64,000 bases of DNA from Oscillospiraceae bacterium (GCA_024697625.1 JAILFJ010000113.1:1-64000); one strand, 5' to 3'; numbered from the stretch's first letter, positions 16,009 to 23,870 are shown. Program-made: numbers and translations. Notes: generated from the letters alone by a model not told the origin.

Positions 16009-17388
16009 ATGACCGAAGTTGTCAGTATCAAATTCAGGAACCGGGGAAAAACATATTATTTTGACCCCAACGGACAGACGATCTGCTCCGGCGAGACCGT
16101 CATTGTGGACACCGCAAACGGCATGGAGATTGCCGAGTGCAGCCGCGGCAACCACAGCGTAGAGGATACTGCCGTTGTGCATCCGCTGCGCCTTGTTCTC
16201 CGCAAGGCCACCCAGATGGACCTGCGTAACGATGAGCTGAATCGTCAGCGGGAACAGAGCGCTCTCGTGATCTGCCGCGAGAAGATCGCCGAGCACGGTC
16301 TCGACATGAAGCTGGTGGATGTGGAATGCAGCTTTGAGGGGAACAAGACGACGTTCTTCTTCACCTCCGACGGCCGTGTGGATTTTCGTGCGCTGGTCAA
16401 GGATCTCGCCGCCATCCTGCACAACCGCATCGAGCTTCGGCAGATCGGCGTAAGGGATGAGGCAAAGATGCTGGGAGGGCTGGGAATCTGCGGTCGCCCG
16501 TACTGCTGCAGCCAGTTTCTGGATGATTTTCATCCGGTATCCACCAAGATGGCCAAGACGCAATCCCTCTCTCTGAATCCTGCAAAAATATCCGGAAGCT
16601 GCGGCCGTCTGATGTGCTGTCTGCGTTATGAGCAGGACGCCTATGAGGATCTGGTCAAGAAGGTTCCGAAGCAGGGAGCCTTTGTTGAGACCATAGACGG
16701 CTACGGCACTGCGGTTCAGGTAAACCTTCTGCGCTCCACTGTCCGCGTCCGGCTGGACGACGACCGGGAAGACGCTCTGCATGAGTACAGATCCTATGAA
16801 CTTGCCGCTGTCCCCGGCGGAAGGCCGAAAGACGGGGCGGAGCCTCCCCACGTGCTGGAATATGTGGAGCCCGAGCCGGAAGAGACCGAGGATTCGGAGC
16901 CTGTCGACGAATGGGTCGCCCCGACCCTGCTGGTCACTCCGGTTCCTGAACATCATGAGGAGCGGCCGGCAGAGGCCGATGCGGAACGCCGCAGCCGCCG
17001 CAGCCGTAGAAACAAAGCGAGTCTGAAAGCAGAGGCTGCAGCCGCAAAGAACGAATCCGCAGGCCATGCGCCCGCCGCGGCGCAAGCTCCGGAGAAGCTG
17101 GCCGGTTCGTCCGGACCGGATACTCCCGTTGCCAGAAGCCAGGGCCGCAGCCGCCGGAAGAATTCCCGCTCTTCCGGGAATGCTTCCGCAGCCGCCACGG
17201 CTTCCGCTTCCCCGGCACCGGTGGCTTCCGGACTATCCCACGAGAAACCGATCCCGGTCGAGGTTCGGGTCCAGACTCCGTCTTCCGGAAAAGGCACGGA
17301 TAAGGCCGTCAGCAAAAGCCATAAACCGTCCCGCCGCCGCAACAGCCACGGCAAAAAAAAGCCCTCCGGGAACAATCCGGAAGGCTGA
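16009..17388 (+). CDS. ricT: RicT/YaaT-type PSP1 domain protein with long basic C-terminal tail
   Basis: A 459-residue protein. Residues 1-270 form the conserved PSP1/RicT part, with the Cys-rich GLGICGRPYCCSQF and SGSCGRLMCCLRYE segments. In B. subtilis RicT these belong to the RicA-F-T complex that carries Fe-S clusters and promotes RNase Y processing and sporulation. The remaining 190 residues are an Ala/Ser/Pro-rich, Arg/Lys-rich tail (RRSRRSRRNK, GRSRRKN, PSRRRNSHGKKK) not found in the B. subtilis protein. Such a tail could bind RNA or acidic surfaces. The last codons form part of a terminator hairpin serving the opposite strand. Confidence 0.88.
   Translation: MTEVVSIKFRNRGKTYYFDPNGQTICSGETVIVDTANGMEIAECSRGNHSVEDTAVVHPLRLVLRKATQMDLRNDELNRQREQSALVICREKIAEHGLDMKLVDVECSFEGNKTTFFFTSDGRVDFRALVKDLAAILHNRIELRQIGVRDEAKMLGGLGICGRPYCCSQFLDDFHPVSTKMAKTQSLSLNPAKISGSCGRLMCCLRYEQDAYEDLVKKVPKQGAFVETIDGYGTAVQVNLLRSTVRVRLDDDREDALHEYRSYELAAVPGGRPKDGAEPPHVLEYVEPEPEETEDSEPVDEWVAPTLLVTPVPEHHEERPAEADAERRSRRSRRNKASLKAEAAAAKNESAGHAPAAAQAPEKLAGSSGPDTPVARSQGRSRRKNSRSSGNASAAATASASPAPVASGLSHEKPIPVEVRVQTPSSGKGTDKAVSKSHKPSRRRNSHGKKKPSGNNPEG
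17353..17386 (-). terminator. Terminator of the minus-strand sulfoquinovose operon, inside the ricT 3' end
   Basis: On the minus strand, AGCCTTCCGG and CCGGAGGGCT form a 10-base stem (one mismatch) followed by eight T residues. It lies within the final codons of ricT on the other strand. Confidence 0.65.
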
Positions 17389-17395
17389 ATGGAAC

Positions 17396-17421
17396 CGCTC
17401 CCCTTCCGGGGAGCGATTTTT
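17396..17421 (+). terminator. Intrinsic terminator after ricT
   Basis: The arms CGCTCCCC and GGGGAGCG enclose a TTCC loop and are followed by ATTTTT. It begins 8 bases after the ricT stop. Confidence 0.8.
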
Positions 17422-17426
17422 GTTCC

Positions 17427-18089
17427 TTATATTTTGAGGGTAAGGTTCTCTCCGACGATACCGACGAAGGCGCCTTCCTTTGCCTGAGGAGAATCCGGAT
17501 GGCAGGTCAGCCACTTGTTGCGCATCCACAGGAGCTTCTGCTCGCCCGGCGCAGCAGTGTCGATCCCGTCAATATCGGTGTTCGTCCCCTTCTCCAGAAT
17601 GACGAGGCAGCGGAATCCGTCCTCGCGCACACGGCAGGGGGCAAAGTGCAGAACCATCGGGAAGATCTCGACCAGGACATTCTCAGGAAGGTAGAAGCCC
17701 ACCACGTCCTCGCTCTTCAGTCTGCCGTCCTCCAGCTGCCCGGGCAGAGCCAGCAGCAGCACAAGGCCGGTAGTGGTGAAGTTAACCTCGCTGCAGCGAT
17801 GGTATTCCATCGCGTTGAGGGTAAAGCCCCGGCCGTTGCAGTAGCCCGCCTGGATTTCCATCTCACCGAAGGCCTGGCGCTTCATGCTTTTCATCAGTCC
17901 GACCTTTTCCAGCGACTCATCCGATGCCACGTAGCAGTTTCCGGCTGCGGGAATGCCGGTCTTCTCTAACACGGATGCGAGCTCAGCGGTGTCGCCGTTC
18001 AGAACGCGGCCGTAGGGTTTGAATTCCGGGTCCGTCACACAGTACAGCTTCAGGCCGGGATTCTGCTCTCTCAGGGTTTCGATCGTCAT
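17427..18089 (-). CDS. DUF4867 family protein
   Basis: A 220-residue soluble protein matching DUF4867 in length. Features include an N-terminal LKLYCVTDPEFKPYGRVL segment, EMEIQAGYCNGRG, EYHRCSEVNFTTTGLVLLLA, and a C-terminal WMRNKWLTCHPDS. The alternating polar/hydrophobic pattern with paired His/Glu suggests a cupin-like fold. That fold is my inference. The function is unknown. Its ATG overlaps the stop of the ROK gene (ATGA), so it is translationally coupled as the last gene of the sulfoquinovose operon. A role as sugar-sulfonate epimerase, mutarotase or accessory protein is possible but unproven. Confidence 0.8.
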   Translation of the reverse strand: MTIETLREQNPGLKLYCVTDPEFKPYGRVLNGDTAELASVLEKTGIPAAGNCYVASDESLEKVGLMKSMKRQAFGEMEIQAGYCNGRGFTLNAMEYHRCSEVNFTTTGLVLLLALPGQLEDGRLKSEDVVGFYLPENVLVEIFPMVLHFAPCRVREDGFRCLVILEKGTNTDIDGIDTAAPGEQKLLWMRNKWLTCHPDSPQAKEGAFVGIVGENLTLKI

Positions 18090-19294
18090 TCGTAAATACC
18101 TCCCATTTTAAAGTATTCTTCCACCGCCAGAAGCCCGGCGGCTCTTTCCTCAAGGGCTTCATTATAGCGGCTCTTTTCCACTTTCACCTGGTGTCCGCTG
18201 TCCACGCCCTCCCGCATCTCAGCGAACAGGCGTGAGAGATAATAATCCTCCTCAAACATACGTCCGTAGAGAATGATCCTGCCCGGGTCCACCAGATAGA
18301 TCACCGCTTTCAGTGCCTGCGCCAGTGCGCTGACAGCCCGGTCGGTAATCTCCGCCGCACCCGCATCCCCTCTTCTGGCGGCTTCGAAGACGTCTGTCAG
18401 GCTCAGGCTGTCACGCTGCTGCCAGAGCAGCGGCGTCTTCTCCGGTGAGAGCAGTTCCTTCGCATCCCTCAGGATTGCCGCAGGTGAGGCAATGGTCTCC
18501 AGGCAGCCGCTCTTGCCGCAGGAGCAGAGCCTGCCTCCGCGCCGTACCACCGGGATATGGCCAATTTCGGCACACTGCTCGGTGACTCCGCGCCAGATCT
18601 CGCCATTGATGGAGAGCGACGCTCCGATGCCGTATTCACAGCGCAGGAAGAACTGCGAGCCTCCGCGCTCCTCCCGGTCCAGAAACATCTGGGCCGCAAA
18701 AAGTGCTCTCACGTTGTTCGACATGACCGTACGGAAACCTGTCGCGGCCTCGAAACGGTCCCGCAGAGGATCGTTCTCCTGCCGGAGTGCGCCAAAGCTG
18801 TTGACCACCGTGCGTCCGTCCGGAGAACAGATGCCGCGGACGGCGATTCCCAGGCCAATGACCCGGTCACGGTCGATGTTCGCGGCTTCCATCCTTTCCA
18901 GCAGCGCTTTCGAAAGCATCTCTGTCAGCGCTTCTGCGTCCGCACGCTCCTCAATCCGGAAAGATTCCGCAAAGAGGACCTGTCCGTCCAGACGTACGCA
19001 CGAGATCACGGCGCAGCGGATATTGATGAGAACACCGAGGCCGCAGGCCGCGTCCGGTTTCAGATCCACAAGGATTTCACGGCGGCCGGCATTGCCGCTG
19101 CTGACCGTCTCTCCCTCGGAGAGCAGTCCGTCTGCGATCAGTTCACCGACAATCTTGGTGATGGCCGCAGGGGTCAGATTCATATTTTCGGCCAGCCGCT
19201 TGCGCGACATGGCTCCTTTTTCGTGTAAGATGCTCAGCGCAGCGCTGCGGTTGCTGCGCTTGACACTCATGAGGTTATCGCCTCGGTATGGCAT
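18086..19294 (-). CDS. ROK family transcriptional regulator (XylR/NagC type)
   Basis: A 402-residue ROK protein. Residues 1-75 form a winged helix-turn-helix (MSRKRLAENMNLTPAAITKIVGELI). The sugar-kinase-like domain that follows carries GLGIAVRGICSPDG, the EIGHIPV segment and the zinc-binding CSCGKSGCLETIAS, a signature of ROK repressors and kinases. The DNA-binding domain argues for a regulator rather than a kinase. Its position in the operon makes it the prime candidate to bind the AT-rich repeats at 23841-23853 and 27511-27538 in response to sulfoquinovose or a sulfofructose intermediate. AGGAG and GAGGAAG precede the ATG. Confidence 0.88.
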   Translation of the reverse strand: MPYRGDNLMSVKRSNRSAALSILHEKGAMSRKRLAENMNLTPAAITKIVGELIADGLLSEGETVSSGNAGRREILVDLKPDAACGLGVLINIRCAVISCVRLDGQVLFAESFRIEERADAEALTEMLSKALLERMEAANIDRDRVIGLGIAVRGICSPDGRTVVNSFGALRQENDPLRDRFEAATGFRTVMSNNVRALFAAQMFLDREERGGSQFFLRCEYGIGASLSINGEIWRGVTEQCAEIGHIPVVRRGGRLCSCGKSGCLETIASPAAILRDAKELLSPEKTPLLWQQRDSLSLTDVFEAARRGDAGAAEITDRAVSALAQALKAVIYLVDPGRIILYGRMFEEDYYLSRLFAEMREGVDSGHQVKVEKSRYNEALEERAAGLLAVEEYFKMGGIYE

Positions 19295-19384
19295 GCTTGC
19301 TTCCTCTCCTGTTCAGGAACTCTGCTCTGTCCTCATGCGGATCCAGCGCTTCCGTGCCGGCGGATGCCCGGCAGTCTTAGCCTT

Positions 19385-20302
19385 CTATGTCCGCGCCGGG
19401 CGCCCCTCATGGTTGATGCGCCCCCGCTGCAGAATCACCGCAGCGCCGGCGAGAACCACGAGAATACCGAGCAGCTTCTTCGTTGTGAGCTCTTCATTCA
19501 GGAAGAAAACGCCGATGAAGCAGCTCAGCACCGGCATCAGCAGCAGATACAGCTTGACCAGCCAGACCTCAAAGTGCTTCAGGTTCCTGTAATAGAAGAA
19601 ATAGATCCCGGTCTGGGCGAGTCCCCCCAACGCCACCAGCCACCAGAAACCTTTCGGGAGAACAGCAGAACTGAGACCCGCAAAATCTCCGTGGATGGCG
19701 GCAGAGGTTCCGAAGAGGATCAGGACAACTGCATTGTTATAATACGAGATCATATCCGCATCCTCATGATACTTTTCCTGCGCGGCCTTGATGATAAAGG
19801 CATTGGCGCTTACGCAGGCCGCCGAGAGGAGAAAATACAGATCTGTCACATGCAGGCTCATGCCGCCGAAGTCGACTCCCAGTACCAGCAGGACGCCGAA
19901 GAGCATCACCGCGGTGCCGAGCCAGTCTGAAATATACAGCTTCTTGTGATACAGGATTACGGTTGCCAGATTCACCATCAGGACGTCGGTTTTCAGCAGC
20001 GCCGTGCCGGTCGAAAGACTGCCGTCGGCGTAGCCCAGGTTGGCGAACAGATCCAGCAGGAAACCGAAGGCACCGATCAGCAGGAGGATTCTCACTGCCT
20101 TTCCCTGATGGAACAGTCTCGAGAAGCTCCCGTCCGCCACCAGCTGCACAGTCAGAAACACGAGTGCCGCCATGCGAAGCAGAAAGCCCGCCAGCAGGGC
20201 GGAGCCGGTCGCACCCACGACAATCTTGGAGATTGCGTAGTAGATGGACCAGGACACCACCATGCCGATGACCATCAGAGTATACTTGAGGTCTTCTTTC
20301 AC
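19385..20302 (-). CDS. EamA/DMT family transporter, candidate isethionate exporter
   Basis: A 305-residue integral membrane protein with ten predicted helices in two EamA repeats of the drug/metabolite transporter superfamily. The second repeat starts near residue 155 (LYFLLSAACVSANAFI). Its start codon overlaps the stop of the alcohol dehydrogenase gene (ATGA), so the two are coupled. Sulfoglycolysis operons regularly encode an exporter for the organosulfonate end product, usually TauE or DMT type. By position this would export isethionate. Import of a substrate is the alternative, though the TctCBA system is better suited to that. Confidence 0.8.
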   Translation of the reverse strand: MKEDLKYTLMVIGMVVSWSIYYAISKIVVGATGSALLAGFLLRMAALVFLTVQLVADGSFSRLFHQGKAVRILLLIGAFGFLLDLFANLGYADGSLSTGTALLKTDVLMVNLATVILYHKKLYISDWLGTAVMLFGVLLVLGVDFGGMSLHVTDLYFLLSAACVSANAFIIKAAQEKYHEDADMISYYNNAVVLILFGTSAAIHGDFAGLSSAVLPKGFWWLVALGGLAQTGIYFFYYRNLKHFEVWLVKLYLLLMPVLSCFIGVFFLNEELTTKKLLGILVVLAGAAVILQRGRINHEGRPART

Positions 20303-21396
20303 GCGAGCTTTTCAAACATGGAGCGGAGCGCCGCTTCATCCATCTTCACAGGGTTGTTCTGCATCAGTCCGTGTACGGCACAGTCATGCGCCAGCTTATC
20401 CAGGTCAACCTCGCCCAGGTCTGAAAGCCGGCTGCGAAGACCTGCGAGCTGTTTGAGCGCCGCGATCCGCTCCGCCAGCTCTTCGGTACCGGAGAGGCCG
20501 ACGCGGTGGCAGAGGCGTTCGAGCCGCTCGTCTGCATTGATGCGGACAAAGCTGTCCAGGGTGAATGCACAGGCTTCACCGTGAGGCAGATGATAGTCCT
20601 CGGAGAGAGGATAGCTGCAGGCATGGCAGCCGGCAGTCTTCGGCAGGGCGAAGCTCAGGCCGCCGAGCAGAGAGGCATAAGCCATATTCGCACGCGCTTC
20701 CATGTTGCTTCCGTCGCGGTACGCCGCTTCCAGGTTCTCAAGAATCAGGCGGACCGCTTCGATCGCCATCAGGTCGGAGATGGGCTGATGGTTCCGGCTC
20801 CAGTATCCCTCAAGCGCGTGAGCCATGGCATCCAGGCCGGTATTCATCGTGGTGCGCGGCGGAACCGTGCTGCTCAGAACCGGATCGACGATCGCGGCCT
20901 TCGGCATGAAGGCCGGGTTATTGATGGTGCGCTTCTCCGTGCCGTGAGAGACTACGGAGACCTGAGTCACCTCGCTGCCTGTTCCGGCTGTGGTGGGCAC
21001 GGCAATGATGGTCAGGCGATCAGCCGGGAAGGGCTTCTCCCCGTGATAGTAGTCGATGGCTTCACCGTCGCCGAGGGCGATCGCCGCGGCGAACTTTGCA
21101 GTGTCGATGGAGCTGCCGCCGCCGATTCCGATCACGGCGTCCGCTCCGGTCTCGCGGGCAAGACGGGTGGTCTCAATTACGCCGGCGAGCTGCGGGTTCT
21201 GTTCCACTGCGCCGAAAACCGCCGCGATGCGGGGCTCCTTCTCACGCATGGCCTCCGCCTCAGAGGCGAAATGCTTTCCGCAGGCTATGACACAGCGGCG
21301 GACCCCAAGCTCGTCAAGAACACTGCCAAGCTGCGCAAGCTTTCCCTCGCCGAAGAAAATCTTTACCGGCTGGGCGTAGACGAACTCAAGCCCCAT
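20299..21396 (-). CDS. Iron-containing alcohol dehydrogenase, candidate sulfoacetaldehyde reductase
   Basis: A 365-residue group III (iron-dependent) alcohol dehydrogenase. GIGGGSSIDTAKF binds NAD(P)H, and VPTTAGTGSEVT is the family signature. The metal ligands are Asp and His in GLDAMAHALEGY and the two His residues of GCHACSYPLSE...LPHGEA, spaced 14 apart as in FucO. In the sulfo-TK pathway sulfoacetaldehyde is reduced to isethionate, and iron alcohol dehydrogenases do this in other sulfonate pathways (TauF of bifidobacteria). The specific substrate here is inferred from context. The ATG at 21396 lies 11 bases inside the RpiB gene, with GAGGA upstream. Confidence 0.82.
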   Translation of the reverse strand: MGLEFVYAQPVKIFFGEGKLAQLGSVLDELGVRRCVIACGKHFASEAEAMREKEPRIAAVFGAVEQNPQLAGVIETTRLARETGADAVIGIGGGSSIDTAKFAAAIALGDGEAIDYYHGEKPFPADRLTIIAVPTTAGTGSEVTQVSVVSHGTEKRTINNPAFMPKAAIVDPVLSSTVPPRTTMNTGLDAMAHALEGYWSRNHQPISDLMAIEAVRLILENLEAAYRDGSNMEARANMAYASLLGGLSFALPKTAGCHACSYPLSEDYHLPHGEACAFTLDSFVRINADERLERLCHRVGLSGTEELAERIAALKQLAGLRSRLSDLGEVDLDKLAHDCAVHGLMQNNPVKMDEAALRSMFEKLA

Positions 21397-21862
21397 AGAT
21401 GCTGTCCTCGATCGCGCTGACCTGCTTTGCAAACTTGTGCATGTTTTCAGCACGCCAGTCTTCCAGATCCTGGCACCAGGCAGTGGCAAGGAAAGTCTTT
21501 ACCATCTCGACCGCCATCTCAGGTCCGACAATCCAGCCGCCCATGCAGAGGACGTTGGCATTGTTGATTGCGCGGGCCATCTTGGCGGAGTACACACCCT
21601 CACAGGCGACGGCGTACACGCCTTTATACTTGTTTGCTACGACGGACATGCCGGCGCCGGTGCCGCAGATGAGGACGGCCTTTTCATAGCTGCCGTTCTG
21701 AACCAGGGGTGCAACCTCATTTGCAACCTGATAGTAGGGATGGACATGGTCGAGATCCGTGGTCCCGAGGTCGTCAAACTCGACTCCCGCTTCTGTGAGA
21801 TAGGCTTTGATGGCTTCCTTCACGGTGAAGCCGGACTTGTCACTGCCGATAGCGATTTTCAT
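21386..21862 (-). CDS. sqwI: RpiB/LacAB family isomerase, candidate 4-deoxy-4-sulfoerythrose isomerase
   Basis: A 158-residue RpiB-fold protein. It keeps IAIGSD at the N-terminus, the catalytic Cys in LICGTGAGMS (Cys67) and NNANVLCMG. The residues that normally contact phosphate and open the ring differ: the DHxG motif reads DKSG (Lys9), the His of HN-x-x-N is Ile99, and the Arg-rich GGRHxxR tail is LEDWRAENM. This fits a sulfonated, unphosphorylated aldotetrose as expected for SqwI in the sulfo-TK pathway. The symbol is by analogy. The ATG at 21862 is preferred over one 6 bases earlier because GAGGAG is then 8 bases away. Confidence 0.82.
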   Translation of the reverse strand: MKIAIGSDKSGFTVKEAIKAYLTEAGVEFDDLGTTDLDHVHPYYQVANEVAPLVQNGSYEKAVLICGTGAGMSVVANKYKGVYAVACEGVYSAKMARAINNANVLCMGGWIVGPEMAVEMVKTFLATAWCQDLEDWRAENMHKFAKQVSAIEDSIYGA

Positions 21863-21895
21863 AATCATATCTCCTCTTTTTTTATCTTATTTCAT

Positions 21896-21923
21896 AAAAA
21901 AGGGGCGGAACTGAGGCCGCCCC
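21896..21923 (-). terminator. Intra-operon terminator between the transketolase genes and the RpiB-like gene
   Basis: On the minus strand, GGGGCGG and CCGCCCC form a perfect 7-base stem with an 8-base loop followed by six T residues. No new promoter is seen before the next gene at 21862, so partial read-through would lower expression of the downstream genes. Confidence 0.75.
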
Positions 21924-21936
21924 GCAGATGGGTTTC

Positions 21937-22860
21937 TTACTTCAGTGCCGCTGCCTTCCTGGCAGAAGCGACGATGTTCTCGACGGTCAGGCCCATGGCC
22001 TCGCGCAGATACGGGAGCTTTCCGACCTCGCCGAAGCGATCCTGGACGCCTACCGCGGTCACAGGGATCTTCTCTGCCGCCAGGGCTTCGAGCACGGCGC
22101 TCTGCAGGCCGCCGATGACGTTGTGGTTCTCCACGGTCAGGACGGTACCGGTCTTGCGCGCAGAGGCTACGACGGTCTCGCAGTCGACAGGCTTGATGGT
22201 GTGGATATTGATGATCTCAGCATCGATGCCCTCATCGGCAAGCTGCTTCTCAGCCTCAAGCACGTCCTTGGTCAGGAAACCGGAGACGAAGATCGTAAGA
22301 TCCTTGCCTTTCTTCAGGACATCAGCCTTGAAGAGGTCGAACTTGTAATCTTCGCCGAAGACGACCGGCAGCTGCTTCCGGAAAAGGCGGACATAGACCG
22401 GGCCGTCATAGGCATTCAGCACGGGCATGGCAGCCTTCAGCTGAACCTCGTCAACCGGCTCGAAGATCACCACGCCGGGAACGGAGCGCAGCACACCGAT
22501 GTCTTCCATGGACATGTGGGTACCGCCGTTCAGTTCAGCGGAAATACCGGGGTCGGTGCCGACGATCTTGACGTTGCGCTTGGCATAGGAGATGGAAATC
22601 GCAACCTGGTCGCAGATGCGGCGGGTGGCGAACGGCGTAAAGGACTCGATCCAGGGCTTGAAGCCGTAGGAAGAAAGGCCGGCAGCGATGGAGGCCATGT
22701 TCTGCTCGGCAACGCCGCAGTCAAACATCTGCTCAGGGAATCTCTCATACAGTGCGCGGGTTCCGCTGGCCTTCGCGAGGTCGGCATCGAGGACAACGAC
22801 GTTCTTGTCCTTCTCCATCATCTCCGCGAGGCACGCGGCGTAAACAGCTCTCATTTCCAT
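21937..22860 (-). CDS. sqwH: Transketolase C-terminal subunit, candidate sulfofructose transketolase (SqwH type)
   Basis: A 307-residue protein comprising the pyrimidine-binding and C-terminal domains of transketolase. GVAEQNMASIAAGLSSYGF carries the conserved Glu that activates thiamine diphosphate. The C-terminal domain starts near residue 185 (KGKDLTIFVSGFLTKDV) and includes VENHNVIGGLQSAV. It is complete only with the N-terminal subunit encoded 3 bases upstream. Split transketolases are common in Clostridia for pentose metabolism. Here the neighbourhood with sulfoquinovosidase points to the SqwGH enzyme, which removes two-carbon units from 6-deoxy-6-sulfofructose. GGGAGG precedes the ATG. 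The symbol is by analogy. Confidence 0.85.
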   Translation of the reverse strand: MEMRAVYAACLAEMMEKDKNVVVLDADLAKASGTRALYERFPEQMFDCGVAEQNMASIAAGLSSYGFKPWIESFTPFATRRICDQVAISISYAKRNVKIVGTDPGISAELNGGTHMSMEDIGVLRSVPGVVIFEPVDEVQLKAAMPVLNAYDGPVYVRLFRKQLPVVFGEDYKFDLFKADVLKKGKDLTIFVSGFLTKDVLEAEKQLADEGIDAEIINIHTIKPVDCETVVASARKTGTVLTVENHNVIGGLQSAVLEALAAEKIPVTAVGVQDRFGEVGKLPYLREAMGLTVENIVASARKAAALK

Positions 22861-22863
22861 GGA

Positions 22864-23691
22864 TTAATCCTCCCCTCTGATTTCACGGATGGCGGCTTCA
22901 GCCTGCTCTTCGCTGACCGGGCAGTTGTGGTTGCCTGCGCCGAGATCGACGATCCACTGCACACCGCAGCCCTTCAGGGTGTTCAGGATGATCATGGTGG
23001 GCTTGCCGGAGCCGATACCGAGCTTGGCATGGCTGACCGCCTCCTCGACCTGCTCAACGTCGTTGCCGTCTTCCACATCGATGACATTCCAGCCGAAGGC
23101 AGCCCACTTCTCAGCCAGAGGCGCAACATCGTTGACCTGCTCGCAGGATCCGTCGATCTGCAGCTTGTTGTAGTCCGTGAAGGCAATCAGGTTATCCAGC
23201 TTCTTTGCCGCGGCAAACATGGCGGCTTCCCAGATCTGGCCTTCCTGGCTCTCGCCGTCGCCGATCATCGCATAGATGGTCGCTCCGTCCTTCCTGAGCT
23301 TGGAGCCCAGCGCCACGCCCACAGCGCAGCTGAAGCCCTGGCCGAGGGAACCGGTGGTCATGTCGATGCCTGTCGTGCGGTTCATGTCGCAGTGAGAAGG
23401 CAGATTGGTGCCGCCCTGGTTCAGGGTGAGAAGCTCCTTCTTGTCAAAGTATCCGCGGTTGGCCAGCGTCGCATAGACGGCGGGGCCGGCGTGTCCCTTG
23501 GAGCAGATGAAGCGGTCGCGTCCCTCCATCTTCGGGTTCTTCGGGTCAATGTTCATCTCCTTGAAGTACAGAACAGCGAGTGCTTCCACAACGGACAGGC
23601 AGCCGCCGATGTGGCCGACGCCAAGGTGTCCGATGCAGGTCATGATATCACAGCGGATATCCTTGCAGACTTCTTTCAGATCATAGCTCAA
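22864..23691 (-). CDS. sqwG: Transketolase N-terminal subunit, candidate sulfofructose transketolase (SqwG type)
   Basis: A 275-residue ThDP-binding subunit. GHIGGCLSVVEAL is the N-terminal transketolase motif. The ThDP/Mg2+ motif runs from IGDGESQEGQIWEA to the NL-x-x-F-x-DYN end, and GSLGQGFS lies between. It starts at TTG with GGAGG 8 bases upstream and is the promoter-proximal gene of the minus-strand operon. Together with the C-terminal subunit it should transfer ketol groups to glyceraldehyde-3-phosphate, giving xylulose-5-phosphate and, from sulfofructose, sulfoerythrose. An ordinary pentose-phosphate transketolase is the alternative if the locus assignment were wrong. Confidence 0.87.
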   Translation of the reverse strand: MSYDLKEVCKDIRCDIMTCIGHLGVGHIGGCLSVVEALAVLYFKEMNIDPKNPKMEGRDRFICSKGHAGPAVYATLANRGYFDKKELLTLNQGGTNLPSHCDMNRTTGIDMTTGSLGQGFSCAVGVALGSKLRKDGATIYAMIGDGESQEGQIWEAAMFAAAKKLDNLIAFTDYNKLQIDGSCEQVNDVAPLAEKWAAFGWNVIDVEDGNDVEQVEEAVSHAKLGIGSGKPTMIILNTLKGCGVQWIVDLGAGNHNCPVSEEQAEAAIREIRGED

Positions 23692-23790
23692 TGGAATTTC
23701 CTCCTCTTTGTTTCTCTCCCGGCGTATGTCCTCAGGCGGAAGAGAACTGATTAATAAAGGTGTTTGGTCTTGCTTTGCAGCAGCAATGCC

Positions 23791-23805
23791 GCGGATTCAA
23801 TCCGC
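23791..23805. promoter_or_regulatory. 15-base inverted repeat GCGGATT-C-AATCCGC in the transketolase leader
   Basis: Perfect 7-base arms with a one-base centre, about 60-75 bases downstream of the predicted start of the transketolase operon. As DNA it is a clean operator-like palindrome; as RNA its loop would be too small unless the stem opens. It may be a second regulatory site. Confidence 0.4.
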
Positions 23806-23840
23806 AGGGTCGGAAAAGATAAACGAACGCTGTCTCGCGG

Positions 23841-23853
23841 TTGATTAATTAAT
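23841..23853. promoter_or_regulatory. Candidate operator TTGATTAATTAAT downstream of the transketolase promoter
   Basis: This AT-rich element lies about +11 to +23 relative to the predicted minus-strand transcription start. The same GATTAATTAAT core recurs at 27527-27537 in front of tctC. The linked ROK protein is the obvious candidate binder. A further TGATTAATAA occurs at 23748-23757. Confidence 0.5.
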
Positions 23854-23870
23854 GCTTCTAAGCAATTCGC

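Noticed and set aside
20299..23691. Ordinary pentose or polyol catabolic operon
   Set aside because: Split transketolase, RpiB and iron alcohol dehydrogenase alone would allow this. The linked YihQ-type sulfoquinovosidase and the altered phosphate-contact residues in the RpiB-like protein make the sulfosugar route more likely.
21928..23754. Plus-strand reading frame of 608 codons across both transketolase genes
   Set aside because: It spans two genuine minus-strand genes with intact transketolase motifs and crosses their junction, so it is an antisense shadow.
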